From assembly GCF_900215205.1 (NCBI RefSeq), contig NZ_OBDY01000009.1:124001-188000 (forward strand): a DNA stretch of 64,000 nucleotides, read 5' to 3'. Origin of the DNA: Paractinoplanes atraurantiacus (GTDB lineage: Bacteria > Actinomycetota > Actinomycetes > Mycobacteriales > Micromonosporaceae). The position numbers and the translations under genes were made by a program. Shown here piece by piece: positions 38,738 to 47,648 of the stretch. A model generated the notes under the pieces. The model saw only the letters and a program-made list of their open reading frames with translations, ran no database searches and was not told the DNA's origin. Numbering within the stretch: the stretch's first letter is position 1; every line of letters begins with the position of its first letter.

Positions 38738-39210
38738 TACTTGAACAGCGCGGCGTAGCGCTCCAGGTAGAGCGGCCAGCCCTCCTCGTGGTTGACGCCG
38801 TCGCGCAGGGACTGCCAGCCGGGACCGTGCCGGTCGAGGTGGCGGTGCTCCAGCACGATGCGCGTCTGGTCGGGCCCTTCGGCGACGAAGCGGACCTCGA
38901 CCTCGCTCGTGTTCTCGAGATCCTCCTCGATCGTCCACTGCACGCCGATGTCCCAGCTGAACACGACACGGGTCGGCGGCTCGAACACGAGCACCCGCGC
39001 CCACCGGCACTCGGTGCCGTCCTCGGCGCGGTCGTAGATGTTCCCACCCACCTTCGGCTCGAACACCGTCTCCACGAGCGGCGAGCCCAACAGGTTGTGC
39101 TCGCGCGGCTTGACGTCACCGAACCGCTGCGTGAACACCTCGAAGGCCCGTTCCACGGGCGCTTTGACAACGATCTGCCGCGTCACCGTGGGCGCAGAAG
39201 TCTCCGTCAT
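38737..39210 (-). CDS. SRPBCC/AHSA1-domain protein
   Basis: A 157-residue START-like lipid/ligand-binding fold: VTRQIVVKAPVERAFEVFTQRF at the start, ARVLVFEPPTRVVFSWDIG in the middle and EEGWPLYLERYAALF at the end. In actinomycetes such genes are typically paired with a small ArsR repressor, as here (four-base overlap). Function unknown. Confidence 0.9.
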   Translation of the reverse strand: MTETSAPTVTRQIVVKAPVERAFEVFTQRFGDVKPREHNLLGSPLVETVFEPKVGGNIYDRAEDGTECRWARVLVFEPPTRVVFSWDIGVQWTIEEDLENTSEVEVRFVAEGPDQTRIVLEHRHLDRHGPGWQSLRDGVNHEEGWPLYLERYAALFK

Positions 39211-39536
39211 GGTCTTCCTTCCTCATCGGCCGCCTGCTCGACGGTCTCTTGAAAGCCTTCGAGCGCCCGCCGCCAGAAGACATCCAGCTGATCGCGCAGC
39301 GCCGCGACCCCCGCGGGATTGAGCCGATAGACCCGCCGCGTCCCCGCCGCCTCGTCGTCGACGAGCCCCGCATCCTTGAGCACCCGCAGATGCTGAGACA
39401 CCGCCGGCCGGCTGATCGGCAGTTCCTGGGCCAGCTCCCCCACGGCCCGGGGCCGCTCCGCCAAAGAGGCGACAATGGCACGCCGGGTCGGATCCCCCAG
39501 GATCTCCCACCCATCCGCTTCTCGGTAAGTCGCCAC
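39207..39536 (-). CDS. ArsR-family transcriptional repressor
   Basis: A 109-residue winged-helix protein: ILGDPTRRAIVASLAERPRA, then the recognition helix in ELPISRPAVSQHLRVLKDAG. No metal-binding Cys cluster is visible, so it probably senses something other than a heavy metal. GTG 39536 is favoured because it lies inside the inverted repeat that probably forms the operator; an ATG at 39572 would extend the protein by 12 residues without family support. Confidence 0.88.
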   Translation of the reverse strand: MATYREADGWEILGDPTRRAIVASLAERPRAVGELAQELPISRPAVSQHLRVLKDAGLVDDEAAGTRRVYRLNPAGVAALRDQLDVFWRRALEGFQETVEQAADEEGRP

Positions 39537-39560
39537 GAACCGTAAGCTACGACTTACCGA
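39522..39560. promoter_or_regulatory. Inverted repeat over the arsR start (probable autoregulatory operator)
   Basis: Perfect 11-bp arms TCGGTAAGTCG (39522-39532) and CGACTTACCGA (39550-39560) are separated by 17 bp and flank the predicted start codon. A further short GTAAG/CTTAC pair sits inside. Position and symmetry fit binding by the ArsR dimer to repress its own three-gene operon. Confidence 0.7.
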
Positions 39561-39918
39561 TGCTCCCGTCAACCCTCCACCACCCAGCCCGCTCAGTCAC
39601 CGCTTGGGTTCGGATAAGCGCGGCCGGCTGGTTTCAGAGCAGGGTGCTTCTCGCTCGGGCGGCCTACCAACCCGACGGCGCGGCCTCGAAGATCGATACC
39701 GGCCTACGGGTCGAGCGGTCCCGCGCCGGCCGGGCTGGTTGACGTGGCCTGGCCGGCGCAGGGCCGCTTGAGGAGCGAAGAAAGTCAGACGTCGGCCTAT
39801 CGCGGCGGCCGAGAGGTTGTCGGCGGCTTGACGCCGGCTCCCCGTCTGTTCCATTGCGGTGCTCGATTCGTCGTTGACGGCGATGCCGGGGTCGACGGGT
39901 TGCAGAGCGGGGAAGGGC
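39561..39918. other. Gene-free stretch
   Basis: About 360 bases between the arsR regulatory region and the stop of the next leftward gene. Short frames on both strands have no recognisable protein pattern or ribosome-binding site. I see no RNA gene or repeat. Confidence 0.5.
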
Positions 39919-40896
39919 TCAATCGCCGGCCAGGGCGTCGCCGAGCGCTGTTCGGCGGTACAGCACGGAGCGCCCGCTGCGGCTGCGGCTGACCAGGCCG
40001 GCCTCGCGGAGCACGGCCAGGTGGCCGCCCGCCGCGCCGAGGCTCATCCCGAGCTGGGCCACGAGCTGGCTTGTGCTGGCCGGCCGGCTCAGGGCGGTGA
40101 GCAACGCGGCCCGGGACCGGCCGATCAGGCGGTCCAGCCGGTCCGGCGTGCCGGGCTCGGCGCCGGACCACGCCCCGGCCAGGCCCGCGGCCGGGTAGAC
40201 CAGCGCGTACCGCCGCGGCGGGTCCAGGCTCAGCCAGCCGGCGGCGGCCGCGCTCGGCACGAAGAGCAGGTCCGCGCCGATCAGACGGTGCGACGGGCCC
40301 GGCATGCGGATCAGGTCGATCCGCCCGTCGCCGTGCCATCGGAGGTTGGGGCTCAGCCCGTCCAGCGCGCGGGCCCAGCCGTAGGTGGCGAGCAGCCCGG
40401 CCCGCCGGACGACGTCGCGCTCGAGACCGGCCCGCACGCGAGGCCAGTGCGGCGCGATCACCGCTTCCCAGTAGGCGCCGAAGGCGGTGGCCAGCCGGCC
40501 CGGCGCCCCGGGACGGCTCAGCACCGCCGGCAGCAGCCGGACCCGGCCGTCGCGCTGTATGGCCGCGCTGGCCCGCAACTGGCGCTGAGCGATGTCGTGC
40601 GGCGTGGCCCGAAGGGTGGCCAGCTCGGCCTCGATCGCGGTGTCCACTCCGGACGGCGGCATCGACAGCAGGTCGGGGATCTCGCGGGTGCCCCGGATGA
40701 GGCCGAGAAGCGCCGACAGGACGGGGTCGCCCGCCACCGCGGCCCGGGCGGTGGCGAGCCAGGCGGCGTCGAGGCCGGGCGCCGCCCAGGGGCCATGGCC
40801 GTCGGCGATCAGCAGCATGCCGAGCAGGTTCGCGATCGGGGACATGGCGAACCGGGCCCTGGCCAGTTCCTCCGTGCCGAGTCGCAGCACCGCCAT
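39919..40896 (-). CDS. DUF5937/ArsR-type winged-helix regulator
   Basis: A 325-residue protein with a long N-terminal DUF5937-like region (VLRLGTEELARARFAMSPIA, near the start) and a C-terminal winged helix (STSQLVAQLGMSLGAAGGHL, then AVLREAGLVSRSRSGRSVLY). Such proteins regulate adjacent exporters. It diverges from an MFS gene, and a palindrome covers its ribosome-binding site, consistent with autoregulation. Confidence 0.88.
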   Translation of the reverse strand: MAVLRLGTEELARARFAMSPIANLLGMLLIADGHGPWAAPGLDAAWLATARAAVAGDPVLSALLGLIRGTREIPDLLSMPPSGVDTAIEAELATLRATPHDIAQRQLRASAAIQRDGRVRLLPAVLSRPGAPGRLATAFGAYWEAVIAPHWPRVRAGLERDVVRRAGLLATYGWARALDGLSPNLRWHGDGRIDLIRMPGPSHRLIGADLLFVPSAAAAGWLSLDPPRRYALVYPAAGLAGAWSGAEPGTPDRLDRLIGRSRAALLTALSRPASTSQLVAQLGMSLGAAGGHLAVLREAGLVSRSRSGRSVLYRRTALGDALAGD

Positions 40897-40897
40897 C

Positions 40898-40917
40898 GTT
40901 TCGCCTCCTCGCGAAAC
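40898..40917. promoter_or_regulatory. Palindrome over the RBS of the DUF5937 regulator
   Basis: Arms GTTTCGC and GCGAAAC around CTCCTC form a perfect inverted repeat that contains the minus-strand GAGGAG ribosome-binding site, two bases before the regulator's ATG. It lies 41 bp from the divergent MFS start. It could be an operator or an mRNA hairpin hiding the RBS. Confidence 0.65.
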
Positions 40918-40957
40918 AGTAGCCCTCCCCGGCCGCGCGCCGAAGACTCGGCCCGTG

Positions 40958-42238
40958 ATGACCTACCGGGCACTGTTCGCGCTCCGTGAGTTCCGGGCGC
41001 TGTTCGCGTCGAGCGCCCTCTCGGTGGCCGCCCTGATGATGGAGATGCTGGCGCTGTCCGCCCTGGTGTACGCCTCGACCGGGTCGCCGCTGCTGGCCGC
41101 GATCGCCTATCTCGGCGGCTTCCTGCCGCAGGCGCTGGGCGCGCTCACTCTGCTGTCGCTGGCCGACCGGCTGCCGCCGCGGGCCGCGATGGTGGGGTGG
41201 CGGCTGGTGCACGCCGCGCTGATCGCGACCTTCGCGGCCGGCGTCCTGCCGGTCGGAGCCATGCTCGCGCTGATCATGCTGGCCGGGCTGGGTGACGCCG
41301 TCGTGGCGGCGGTCAACGGCGCCGTCGTGGTCGACGTGCTGCCGGACGGCGCCTACGTGCTCGGCCGCTCGGCGCTCAACATCTCGACCGGCGCCATGCA
41401 GATCGCCGGATTCGCGGGCGGTGGCACGTTGCTGGCCCTGGTCGGTCCGCACGGGGCGTTCTGGGCCGCGGCCGGGCTGGGCGCCGCCGGCGCGGTGATC
41501 CTCCGCCTCGGGATGCGGCGCCGTACCCCTCGAAGGGTCGAACGGGCCTCGGTCGCCGAGACCTGGTGCGGGAACCGGGTCCTGCTCGGCCGGCGCCGGC
41601 TGCGGAACCTGCTGCTGGCTCAGTGGCTGCCGAACGGCCTGATCGTCGGGGCCGAGGCGATGTTCGTGCCGTACGCCGGCGACGCGGCGGGCGCGCTCTT
41701 CCTGGCCGCCGCGGCGGGCATGCTCGCCGGTGACCTGGTGATCGGGCGATGGACCGCCCCCGCGCGCCGGGCCGCGCTCGGACTCCCCCTGTACGCCCTG
41801 CTGGCCGTCCCCTATCTCGCGTTCCCGCTGCGGCCGGGCGTGGCGTGGGCGGGCGTGCTGGTGGCCGTGGCCTCGTTCGGTTACGCGGCCACGCTGACCG
41901 TGCAGGAGCGTTTCGTGGCCGCGGTACCCGGCGACCTGCTCGCCCAGGGCCTGGGCCTGGCCGGCAGCGGCATGCTGACCGTGCAGGCCGTCGCCGCGGC
42001 CGGGGTCGGTGTGGTGGCCGAGCTCGCCACCCCGGCCGCCGCGATCACCGTGGCCGCGCTCGGCTCCCTGCTCAGCACCGTCCTGCTGTTCCGCAGGGCA
42101 GGTGACCTCAGGCCGGGTGAGGTGGCCAGGCCGACGGCCCGGGACCAGCGGGCAGACGGGAGCGGAGCTTGCCGGCGCAGTCGGCCAGCGCCCGCTGGGG
42201 GTCCAGGTCGAGGCTGGCGATGGCGACCAGGGCGGTGA
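40958..42238 (+). CDS. MFS-family transporter
   Basis: Major facilitator of about 426 residues with ten to twelve hydrophobic segments, starting MTYRALFALREFRALFASSA. An in-frame GTG precedes the ATG by one codon. The last 45 or so residues are hydrophilic and Arg/Gly/Pro-rich, and their codons overlap the convergent MazG-like gene by 131 bases, so a sequencing error or recent extension near the end is possible. Divergent from a winged-helix regulator, it is probably a drug or metabolite exporter. Confidence 0.87.
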   Translation: MTYRALFALREFRALFASSALSVAALMMEMLALSALVYASTGSPLLAAIAYLGGFLPQALGALTLLSLADRLPPRAAMVGWRLVHAALIATFAAGVLPVGAMLALIMLAGLGDAVVAAVNGAVVVDVLPDGAYVLGRSALNISTGAMQIAGFAGGGTLLALVGPHGAFWAAAGLGAAGAVILRLGMRRRTPRRVERASVAETWCGNRVLLGRRRLRNLLLAQWLPNGLIVGAEAMFVPYAGDAAGALFLAAAAGMLAGDLVIGRWTAPARRAALGLPLYALLAVPYLAFPLRPGVAWAGVLVAVASFGYAATLTVQERFVAAVPGDLLAQGLGLAGSGMLTVQAVAAAGVGVVAELATPAAAITVAALGSLLSTVLLFRRAGDLRPGEVARPTARDQRADGSGACRRSRPAPAGGPGRGWRWRPGR

Positions 42239-42461
42239 AGGCCACGTCGGCCAGTTCGGCCGCCACGTCGTCGCGGGTGTGGGTGACGCCCTTGCGCGGG
42301 TTCTGGCCGAGCAGGCCGATCCAGGCCTGCGCCGCCTCGCCCGCCTCCTCGGTGACCTTGAGGATGCGGCAGGTCAGCTCCAGCGGCATCGTGCCGTTGC
42401 TGAGGTCGAGCCAGCGGCGGGCCTCGTCCACCGCCGGCCAGATCGGATCGGTCTCATCCAC
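42108..42461 (-). CDS. MazG-like nucleotide pyrophosphohydrolase
   Basis: A 117-residue all-alpha NTP-PPase-type protein. The metal-binding pattern is E-E-x2-E in KVTEEAGEAAQAWIG, and E-x2-D in VAAELADVAFTALVAI. It may hydrolyse non-canonical nucleotides. Its 3' end lies inside the MFS reading frame. Confidence 0.85.
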   Translation of the reverse strand: MDETDPIWPAVDEARRWLDLSNGTMPLELTCRILKVTEEAGEAAQAWIGLLGQNPRKGVTHTRDDVAAELADVAFTALVAIASLDLDPQRALADCAGKLRSRLPAGPGPSAWPPHPA

Positions 42462-42645
42462 TGCGCCTCCACCGGCGGTCGAGTAAAGGAGAAACGAACC
42501 TTACGGGAACCGGTGACGGGCGAACGGCGCGACTGACCGTGAGTGAGAGTTCGGGCGCCGGACGGTTGCCCGTATCGCCATCGATCTGGACGATCGTCGC
42601 GGTTCGGCCACGTTGGACGCGCTCGATGGAAGGACCCGACCACAG

Positions 42646-44421
42646 GTGCAGTCATCCCCCTCCGTAACCGGTGGCATCATCCCCGCCGAAGCCGCCACCG
42701 CCGATCTCAGCGGGCGCTGCGTAGGCAACTCGTACGTCCTGGTCTGCCCCGTGGGGCATGGTGCTACGGGCACCGTCTGGCGCGGCATCGACCGGGCGAC
42801 CGGGGCCGACGTGGCGGTCAAGCTCTTGCACGAAGGCCTGCTGCGGCAGCCGAAGCTGGTCATCCGGTTCGTGCAGGAGCGCACGATCCTGATGATGATG
42901 CGGCACGAGAACATCGTCGGCGTCCGCGATCTGTTCAGCGTGGGCGGCTCGCTCGCGCTGGTCATGGACTACGTCTCGGGCGGGAGCCTGCGGCAGTACG
43001 TCCGCGCCATGGGCACCCTGCCGCCGGCCGACGCGGCCGAGTTGCTCGCGCAGGTCGCGGCCGCGCTCACCCAGGCGCACGAGCTCGGTGTGGTGCACCG
43101 TGACGTCAAGCCGGACAACATCCTGTTGCAGGAGAACGCCGGTCGTTTCGAGGTGCGCCTGACCGACTTCGGGATCGCCCGCGTGCTCGACACGGCCGGG
43201 CTCACCACGCCGCAGGCCATCGTCGGCACCCCGCATTACATGGCGCCCGAGGCGATCCAGGGTGAGGCCTCCCCCGCGTCCGATGTGTACGCCGTCGGGG
43301 TCGTTCTCTACGAGCTGATAACCGGTTCGACGCCGTACGCCGGTGAGCCGCTGGCCGTTCTTCGCGGGCACCTGGACGAGCAGCCGGCGTGCCCGCCGGG
43401 CGTCGTGCCCGCGGCGTGGGAGCTGATCGCGTGGTGCCTGGCCAAGGATCCGGACCGCCGCCCGTCGGCCGCCGAGCTGGTCGCCGCCCTGCGCGAGCTG
43501 GCCCGCGAGACGGCCGGTGTGCCCGCCCTGGCCGGGCAGACCCAGGAGTACGCCGACTCGGCCACCGCGAGCCTGGGCCTGCGGGCCGTGTCGCACCCGT
43601 CGTCCCGGCCGGCGCCGAGCGGCCGGAAGCGGCCGCGCAACGGGCCGCGCACCTGGAAGTGGCGCCGTCCCGGGATGATGGTCGCGCTGATCGGGCTGGC
43701 CGTCGCCGTGTCCGGTGTGGGCGGCTTCAACGCGTGGCAGCTGCTCGACTCCCCCGGCTCCGGAGCGGCGGCCCCTCCCCAGGTCACCTCGGCAGCGCCG
43801 AGCGCGGCCATCCCCGGGCGGGTGAAGGCACCTCAGCCGCCGCCCGCGGCCGCGGCCGGGCTTCCGCAGCTTTCCGGCGGCCTCGAGGCGAGCGGCGGCG
43901 GGCTCAGCGGTGGTCTGAGTGGCGGTGGGATGAGCGGTGGTGGAGGCAGCGGCCCCGCGGCCAGTGCGGAGGCGACGCCCGAACGGCAGCCGGACGCGCG
44001 CGTCTCGGTGGGGCCGACCGGCATCGGGGTCACCGCGGGGCCGGGCCGGGCCGAGGCGAAGTTCGGCCCGTGGCGCTGCGGTGACGAGTACAGCTGGGAT
44101 CTGGGCCATCCGGTGCTGGCCAAGCCCTGCCACGCCTTGGGCGGTTCCGTGCGGGTGGCCGGTCAGATGGAGGCGATGCCCGGGGTGCAGACCGACATCG
44201 AGCTGACCGTACGGGACGCGGCCACCGACGAGGTGGTGGCCGGCCCGTACCTCTGCAAGGGTTTGATGTTCACCGATTTCGCCCTGCGGCACACCTGCGG
44301 GCCGGGCGATCTGCGGCCCGAGCACGGCGATCGGAGCGTCGTCGTCGCCCTGTCCTGGAGGTACACGCAGCGCCCGCTGCTGCCCGGCGGCGTCACCCGC
44401 GGGCCGGCCTTCCGCTGGTGA
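42646..44421 (+). CDS. Membrane Ser/Thr protein kinase with Cys-rich extracellular domain
   Basis: Hanks-type kinase of about 591 residues. The catalytic domain (about residues 25-300) has the glycine loop PVGHGATGTVW, K59 (VAVKLL), catalytic HRDVKPDN with D153, DFG D174 and the P+1 region VGTPHYMAPEA. A juxtamembrane Arg/Pro/Lys-rich stretch and one membrane span (about 343-363) lead to a Gly/Ser-rich linker. The extracellular C-terminal domain of roughly 120 residues has four Cys (WRCGDE, KPCHAL, YLCKGL, HTCGPG) and no PASTA repeats. GTG 42646 is chosen; a TTG at 42613 is possible. Confidence 0.9.
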   Translation: MQSSPSVTGGIIPAEAATADLSGRCVGNSYVLVCPVGHGATGTVWRGIDRATGADVAVKLLHEGLLRQPKLVIRFVQERTILMMMRHENIVGVRDLFSVGGSLALVMDYVSGGSLRQYVRAMGTLPPADAAELLAQVAAALTQAHELGVVHRDVKPDNILLQENAGRFEVRLTDFGIARVLDTAGLTTPQAIVGTPHYMAPEAIQGEASPASDVYAVGVVLYELITGSTPYAGEPLAVLRGHLDEQPACPPGVVPAAWELIAWCLAKDPDRRPSAAELVAALRELARETAGVPALAGQTQEYADSATASLGLRAVSHPSSRPAPSGRKRPRNGPRTWKWRRPGMMVALIGLAVAVSGVGGFNAWQLLDSPGSGAAAPPQVTSAAPSAAIPGRVKAPQPPPAAAAGLPQLSGGLEASGGGLSGGLSGGGMSGGGGSGPAASAEATPERQPDARVSVGPTGIGVTAGPGRAEAKFGPWRCGDEYSWDLGHPVLAKPCHALGGSVRVAGQMEAMPGVQTDIELTVRDAATDEVVAGPYLCKGLMFTDFALRHTCGPGDLRPEHGDRSVVVALSWRYTQRPLLPGGVTRGPAFRW

Positions 44422-44437
44422 GACAGCGGAAGGCCGG
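44404..44437. terminator. Bidirectional hairpin between kinase and GNAT genes
   Basis: A perfect 14-bp stem (44404-44417 with 44424-44437) closes a six-base loop GTGAGA that contains part of the kinase stop codon. It ends eight bases before the convergent acetyltransferase stop, so it can serve both genes. Confidence 0.75.
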
Positions 44438-44445
44438 GGAGGTGA

Positions 44446-45039
44446 TCAGGCCGCGTGCCACATCCGGTAGAACGCCGTGCCGTCCGGCAGCAGCATCTCG
44501 AACGGATCCATGTCCACGTAGCCGGTCCGGCGGTACAGCCGCACGTTGTTGTGGTTCGTCGCCTCGAGGTACACCGGCGTGCCGGCCTCCTTGAGCTCGT
44601 CGTGCGTGCGGTTCATCAGCAGGCTGCCCAGACCGTGGTGCTGGTGGTCGGGGTGGACCGCCAGGAACGCCAGGTGCCAGTGCGGGTCGTGCGGATGGTG
44701 CTTCTCGAAGAGCTCGTCCAGCGCGACGAACCGGTCGTGGTAGTCACCGGCCAGCGCCTTGAGACGCTCCTCGTAGTTCTCCGGTCCGGCCGACTCCTTG
44801 GTGTAGTCGAACCACACCGCCGTCGCCACCAGGCCCTCGCCGTCCGGGTGGTCGATCACGTCGACCCGGGCCGCGGACTCGGTCAGCAGCGTGAAGAAGT
44901 CGGCCATCACCCGCAGCCGGTCGTCCAGCGACGGCACGAGGTACCGGTTGGCGTCCAGCTCGAAGAACGAGTGGCTGATCAGCAGACCGACGTCGGCGAT
45001 CTCGTTCTCGCGGGCGGGACGGATGGTGCCGTAGCTCAC
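44446..45039 (-). CDS. GNAT-family N-acetyltransferase
   Basis: A 197-residue GNAT protein. The acetyl-CoA loop lies in LAVHPDHQHHGLGSLLMNRT (Q/R-x2-G-x-G/A type), followed by VYLEATNHNNVRLYRRTGYV. The substrate is unknown. It overlaps the permease gene by four bases, so the two are co-translated and it may modify the imported compound. Confidence 0.92.
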   Translation of the reverse strand: MSYGTIRPARENEIADVGLLISHSFFELDANRYLVPSLDDRLRVMADFFTLLTESAARVDVIDHPDGEGLVATAVWFDYTKESAGPENYEERLKALAGDYHDRFVALDELFEKHHPHDPHWHLAFLAVHPDHQHHGLGSLLMNRTHDELKEAGTPVYLEATNHNNVRLYRRTGYVDMDPFEMLLPDGTAFYRMWHAA

Positions 45040-46553
45040 TTGCTCTCCTCGGTGCTGGCGAGGGCCGCGGAGAACCCGCCGCCCCCCGTTGCGGTGGCGC
45101 TGCGGGCTCCGAGCCCGATGCCGGCGTAGACCTGGGGGTTGCTGGAACGCAGGATCAGCGCCCAGACGAAACCGGCGGCGAACAGAACGGCGAACGACAG
45201 CGGCACGACGATCGCGGGCGCGCTGCCGGGCTCGACACCGAGCAGCGTCGCGATGTTGTCGATGGCCAGGTAGGTCATGATGATCAGCAGGATGGTGCTG
45301 AGGACGGGGGCGCCGATGCGGTGCCAGAAGTCCTCGCCCTCGGGGTGCTTGAGGAAGTAGCCGATGACGGCGATCGAGGTGATGCTGACCAGGATCAGCA
45401 CGCCCAGGCCACCGGCGGTGCCGCCCCAGAAGAACATGTTGACCAGCGGGTCCCAGCCGTTCACGGCGTAGACGACGATGGCGATCAGGCCGAGGGCCGA
45501 CTGGGCCAGCGAGCCGTTCTTGGGCGCGCCGGTGCCGGGGACGGTCTTGCCGAACGCGCGGGGCAGCACGCCCTCGCGGCCGAGCGAGAACGTGTAACGC
45601 GAGATGATGTTGTGGAACGAGATCATCGCGGCGATCAGCGAGGTCAGGAACAGCGCGTGCCCGATGTGCAGGGCGGCGCCGCCGAGCTGGTCGGACGCGA
45701 CGTTGAAGAACAGGTCGGGGCCCTCGTTGGCGGCGCGGCCGACGACGTCGTCACCGGCGGCCGAGATCATGGCCCAGGCGGCGAAGCCGTAGAGCACGGC
45801 GATGATGGCGACCGAGAGATAGGTGGCGCGGGAGACCGTGCGGCGCGGGTCGCGCGACTCCTCGGAGAACACGACCGACTGCTCGAAGCCGACGAAGCCG
45901 GTGACGGCCATGACCAGCAGGGCGCCCGAGCCGGCGCCGACCAGCGTGCCGGGGTCGAGCGGGGCCGAGGAGGCCGAGAAGTTCGGCGAGAAGATGTCGG
46001 CGAAGCTGAACGCGATCACGACGACGATCTCGGCGACCAGCAGCGTCGCGAGCACCTTGCCGTTGACGGCGACGTCGAGCACGCCCAGGACGGCGGTCAG
46101 CGCCCAGCAGATCAGCGCGAGGATCCACCACTGGATGTCGACGCCGAACCAGTCGGAGAACAGCGGGGCCGCGATGGCGCCGAAGCCGCCGTACGAGGCG
46201 ATCTGGAACATGTTGTACGCGAGCAGGGCCACCCAGGAGGCGCCGACGCCGAGCGGCCGGCCGAGTCCCTGGGAGATGTAGGCGTAGAACGCGCCGGCGT
46301 TGGCGATGTGGCGGGCCATGGCGACGTAGCCGACCGCGAAGATCGCCAGTACGAGGGCGACCGCCACGAAGGCGATGGAGATGCCGGTCAGGCCGGTGAC
46401 GGCGAGACCGGTCGGCACCACGCCGGCGACGACGGTGAGCGGCGCGGCCGCGGACATGACGAAGAAGACGACCGCGGCGACGCCGAGCCGGTCGCGGGCC
46501 AGTGCGTTCGACAGCTGGCTCTGTTCAGGGGGTTGTGTAGACGTGGTGGACAC
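45036..46553 (-). CDS. APC-family amino acid/polyamine permease
   Basis: A 505-residue permease with about twelve hydrophobic segments. The APC signature appears in AAPLTVVAGVVPTGLAVTG and GFVGFEQSVVFSEESRDPRR. GTG 46553 follows GGAG by six bases and is preferred over ATG 46565, which has no ribosome-binding site. Its partner is the overlapping GNAT gene. The substrate is probably an amino acid or amine, not specified by sequence. Confidence 0.9.
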   Translation of the reverse strand: MSTTSTQPPEQSQLSNALARDRLGVAAVVFFVMSAAAPLTVVAGVVPTGLAVTGLTGISIAFVAVALVLAIFAVGYVAMARHIANAGAFYAYISQGLGRPLGVGASWVALLAYNMFQIASYGGFGAIAAPLFSDWFGVDIQWWILALICWALTAVLGVLDVAVNGKVLATLLVAEIVVVIAFSFADIFSPNFSASSAPLDPGTLVGAGSGALLVMAVTGFVGFEQSVVFSEESRDPRRTVSRATYLSVAIIAVLYGFAAWAMISAAGDDVVGRAANEGPDLFFNVASDQLGGAALHIGHALFLTSLIAAMISFHNIISRYTFSLGREGVLPRAFGKTVPGTGAPKNGSLAQSALGLIAIVVYAVNGWDPLVNMFFWGGTAGGLGVLILVSITSIAVIGYFLKHPEGEDFWHRIGAPVLSTILLIIMTYLAIDNIATLLGVEPGSAPAIVVPLSFAVLFAAGFVWALILRSSNPQVYAGIGLGARSATATGGGGFSAALASTEESK

Positions 46554-46605
46554 GCGGATCTCCATTGAGGGGGTTGTGGGAAGGGGGTGGGTGGTCCGGT
46601 GTGGA

Positions 46606-47256
46606 TCAGGCGCGGCGGGCCATGACGGCGTCGCCGACCGCGGCCTCGGTCTGGCTGACCAGCTCGTGCAGCATGGCGGGGAGTCGGCGCTTGAGCTGGT
46701 CGAACAGCTGGCTGCGGCCGCGGGCGTCGAGGGTGACGAAGACGTGCTGGTCGAGCCCGGTGGCGAGGATGAGCCCGGCCAGCACCAGGTCGGGGACGTC
46801 GAGCATCTCGCCGCGGCCGATGAAGGTGCGGATGCGGGTGGCGGGCCAGCCGGCGATCATCGAGTCGCTCGGCACGAACGACACCTTGCTGCCGAACAGG
46901 CCGCGTTTCTCCTGGCGCTGCACCAGGCCCGCGCGCGACAGCCGGCGCTCGACCAGGTCGACCGCGATGCCGGTGGCCAGGAACGAGATCCAGTCGCGGA
47001 TGGCCCGGTGGTGGCCCTCGCGCAGCAATTGGTCGAGGACGGCGGTGGCCGCCGGATCCCCGGTGGGGCGGTCGTCGATGATCTGGATCTTGCCGTCGAC
47101 CAGGTCGAGCCGGCGCCAGAGCACCAGCTCGCCGATCAGGGCGGCGGCCATGCCGAGGCCGAGGGTGGCCGGGGAGAGCTGGCACTTGCCCTTGACCGAG
47201 TCGTGGGCGGTGAGAAACAGATCATCGGCGAGGGGTAGCTGCGGCGATGTCGCCAC
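46606..47256 (-). CDS. GPP34 (GOLPH3-like) family protein
   Basis: A 216-residue protein of the GPP34 fold, known in eukaryotes to bind phosphoinositides; the bacterial role is unclear. Pattern: LPLADDLFLTAHDSVKGKCQ, ALIGELVLWRRLDLVDGK, and SKVSFVPSDSMIAGWPATRI. It lies 52 bp upstream of the permease in the same direction. Confidence 0.88.
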   Translation of the reverse strand: MATSPQLPLADDLFLTAHDSVKGKCQLSPATLGLGMAAALIGELVLWRRLDLVDGKIQIIDDRPTGDPAATAVLDQLLREGHHRAIRDWISFLATGIAVDLVERRLSRAGLVQRQEKRGLFGSKVSFVPSDSMIAGWPATRIRTFIGRGEMLDVPDLVLAGLILATGLDQHVFVTLDARGRSQLFDQLKRRLPAMLHELVSQTEAAVGDAVMARRA

Positions 47257-47648
47257 TGCCGGGCCTCCTCTCCACGCGCGCGCCTAGTCGCGCCGTGACT
47301 TGCGGTGAACTTCGCGCGGTGACTACCGAGAGTAGTTTCGGTGGCTCGACACGAACGTTACGGTGAGCGCCCCCCAGCACGACATCGGGTAGCATGCCAG
47401 CGCGCTGATCTCGGCGCAATGTCCTCATGAGACTAATTTTCAGTCCGATGTGCAGCCATCGAGGATGCAGGATGCAAGAGTGCATCTACCAGGCATTCCA
47501 CGACCGGGGGACGACACCCGTAAAGGGAATTTAACGAACACCGAAGTGGACTGACCGCAAGATCAACTCCCCGGTTATTTTCTGCACCTGCTCAATAACG
47601 GATTGTCGCCCCTACGGCGCGTGAACACTGAGGGTAATTGCAGTGCAG
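47257..47648. other. Gene-free, relatively A+T-rich intergenic region
   Basis: About 390 bases with clearly lower GC than the surroundings, especially 47430-47640. It must hold the leftward promoter of the GPP34 gene. A perfect hairpin GATGCA-AGAG-TGCATC occurs at 47471-47486 next to a direct GGATGCA repeat. I see no gene or known RNA. Confidence 0.5.

Noticed and set aside
39597..39854. 85-codon minus-strand frame in the arsR-DUF5937 gap
   Set aside because: Arg/Pro-rich composition typical of shadow frames, with no ribosome-binding site or family match.
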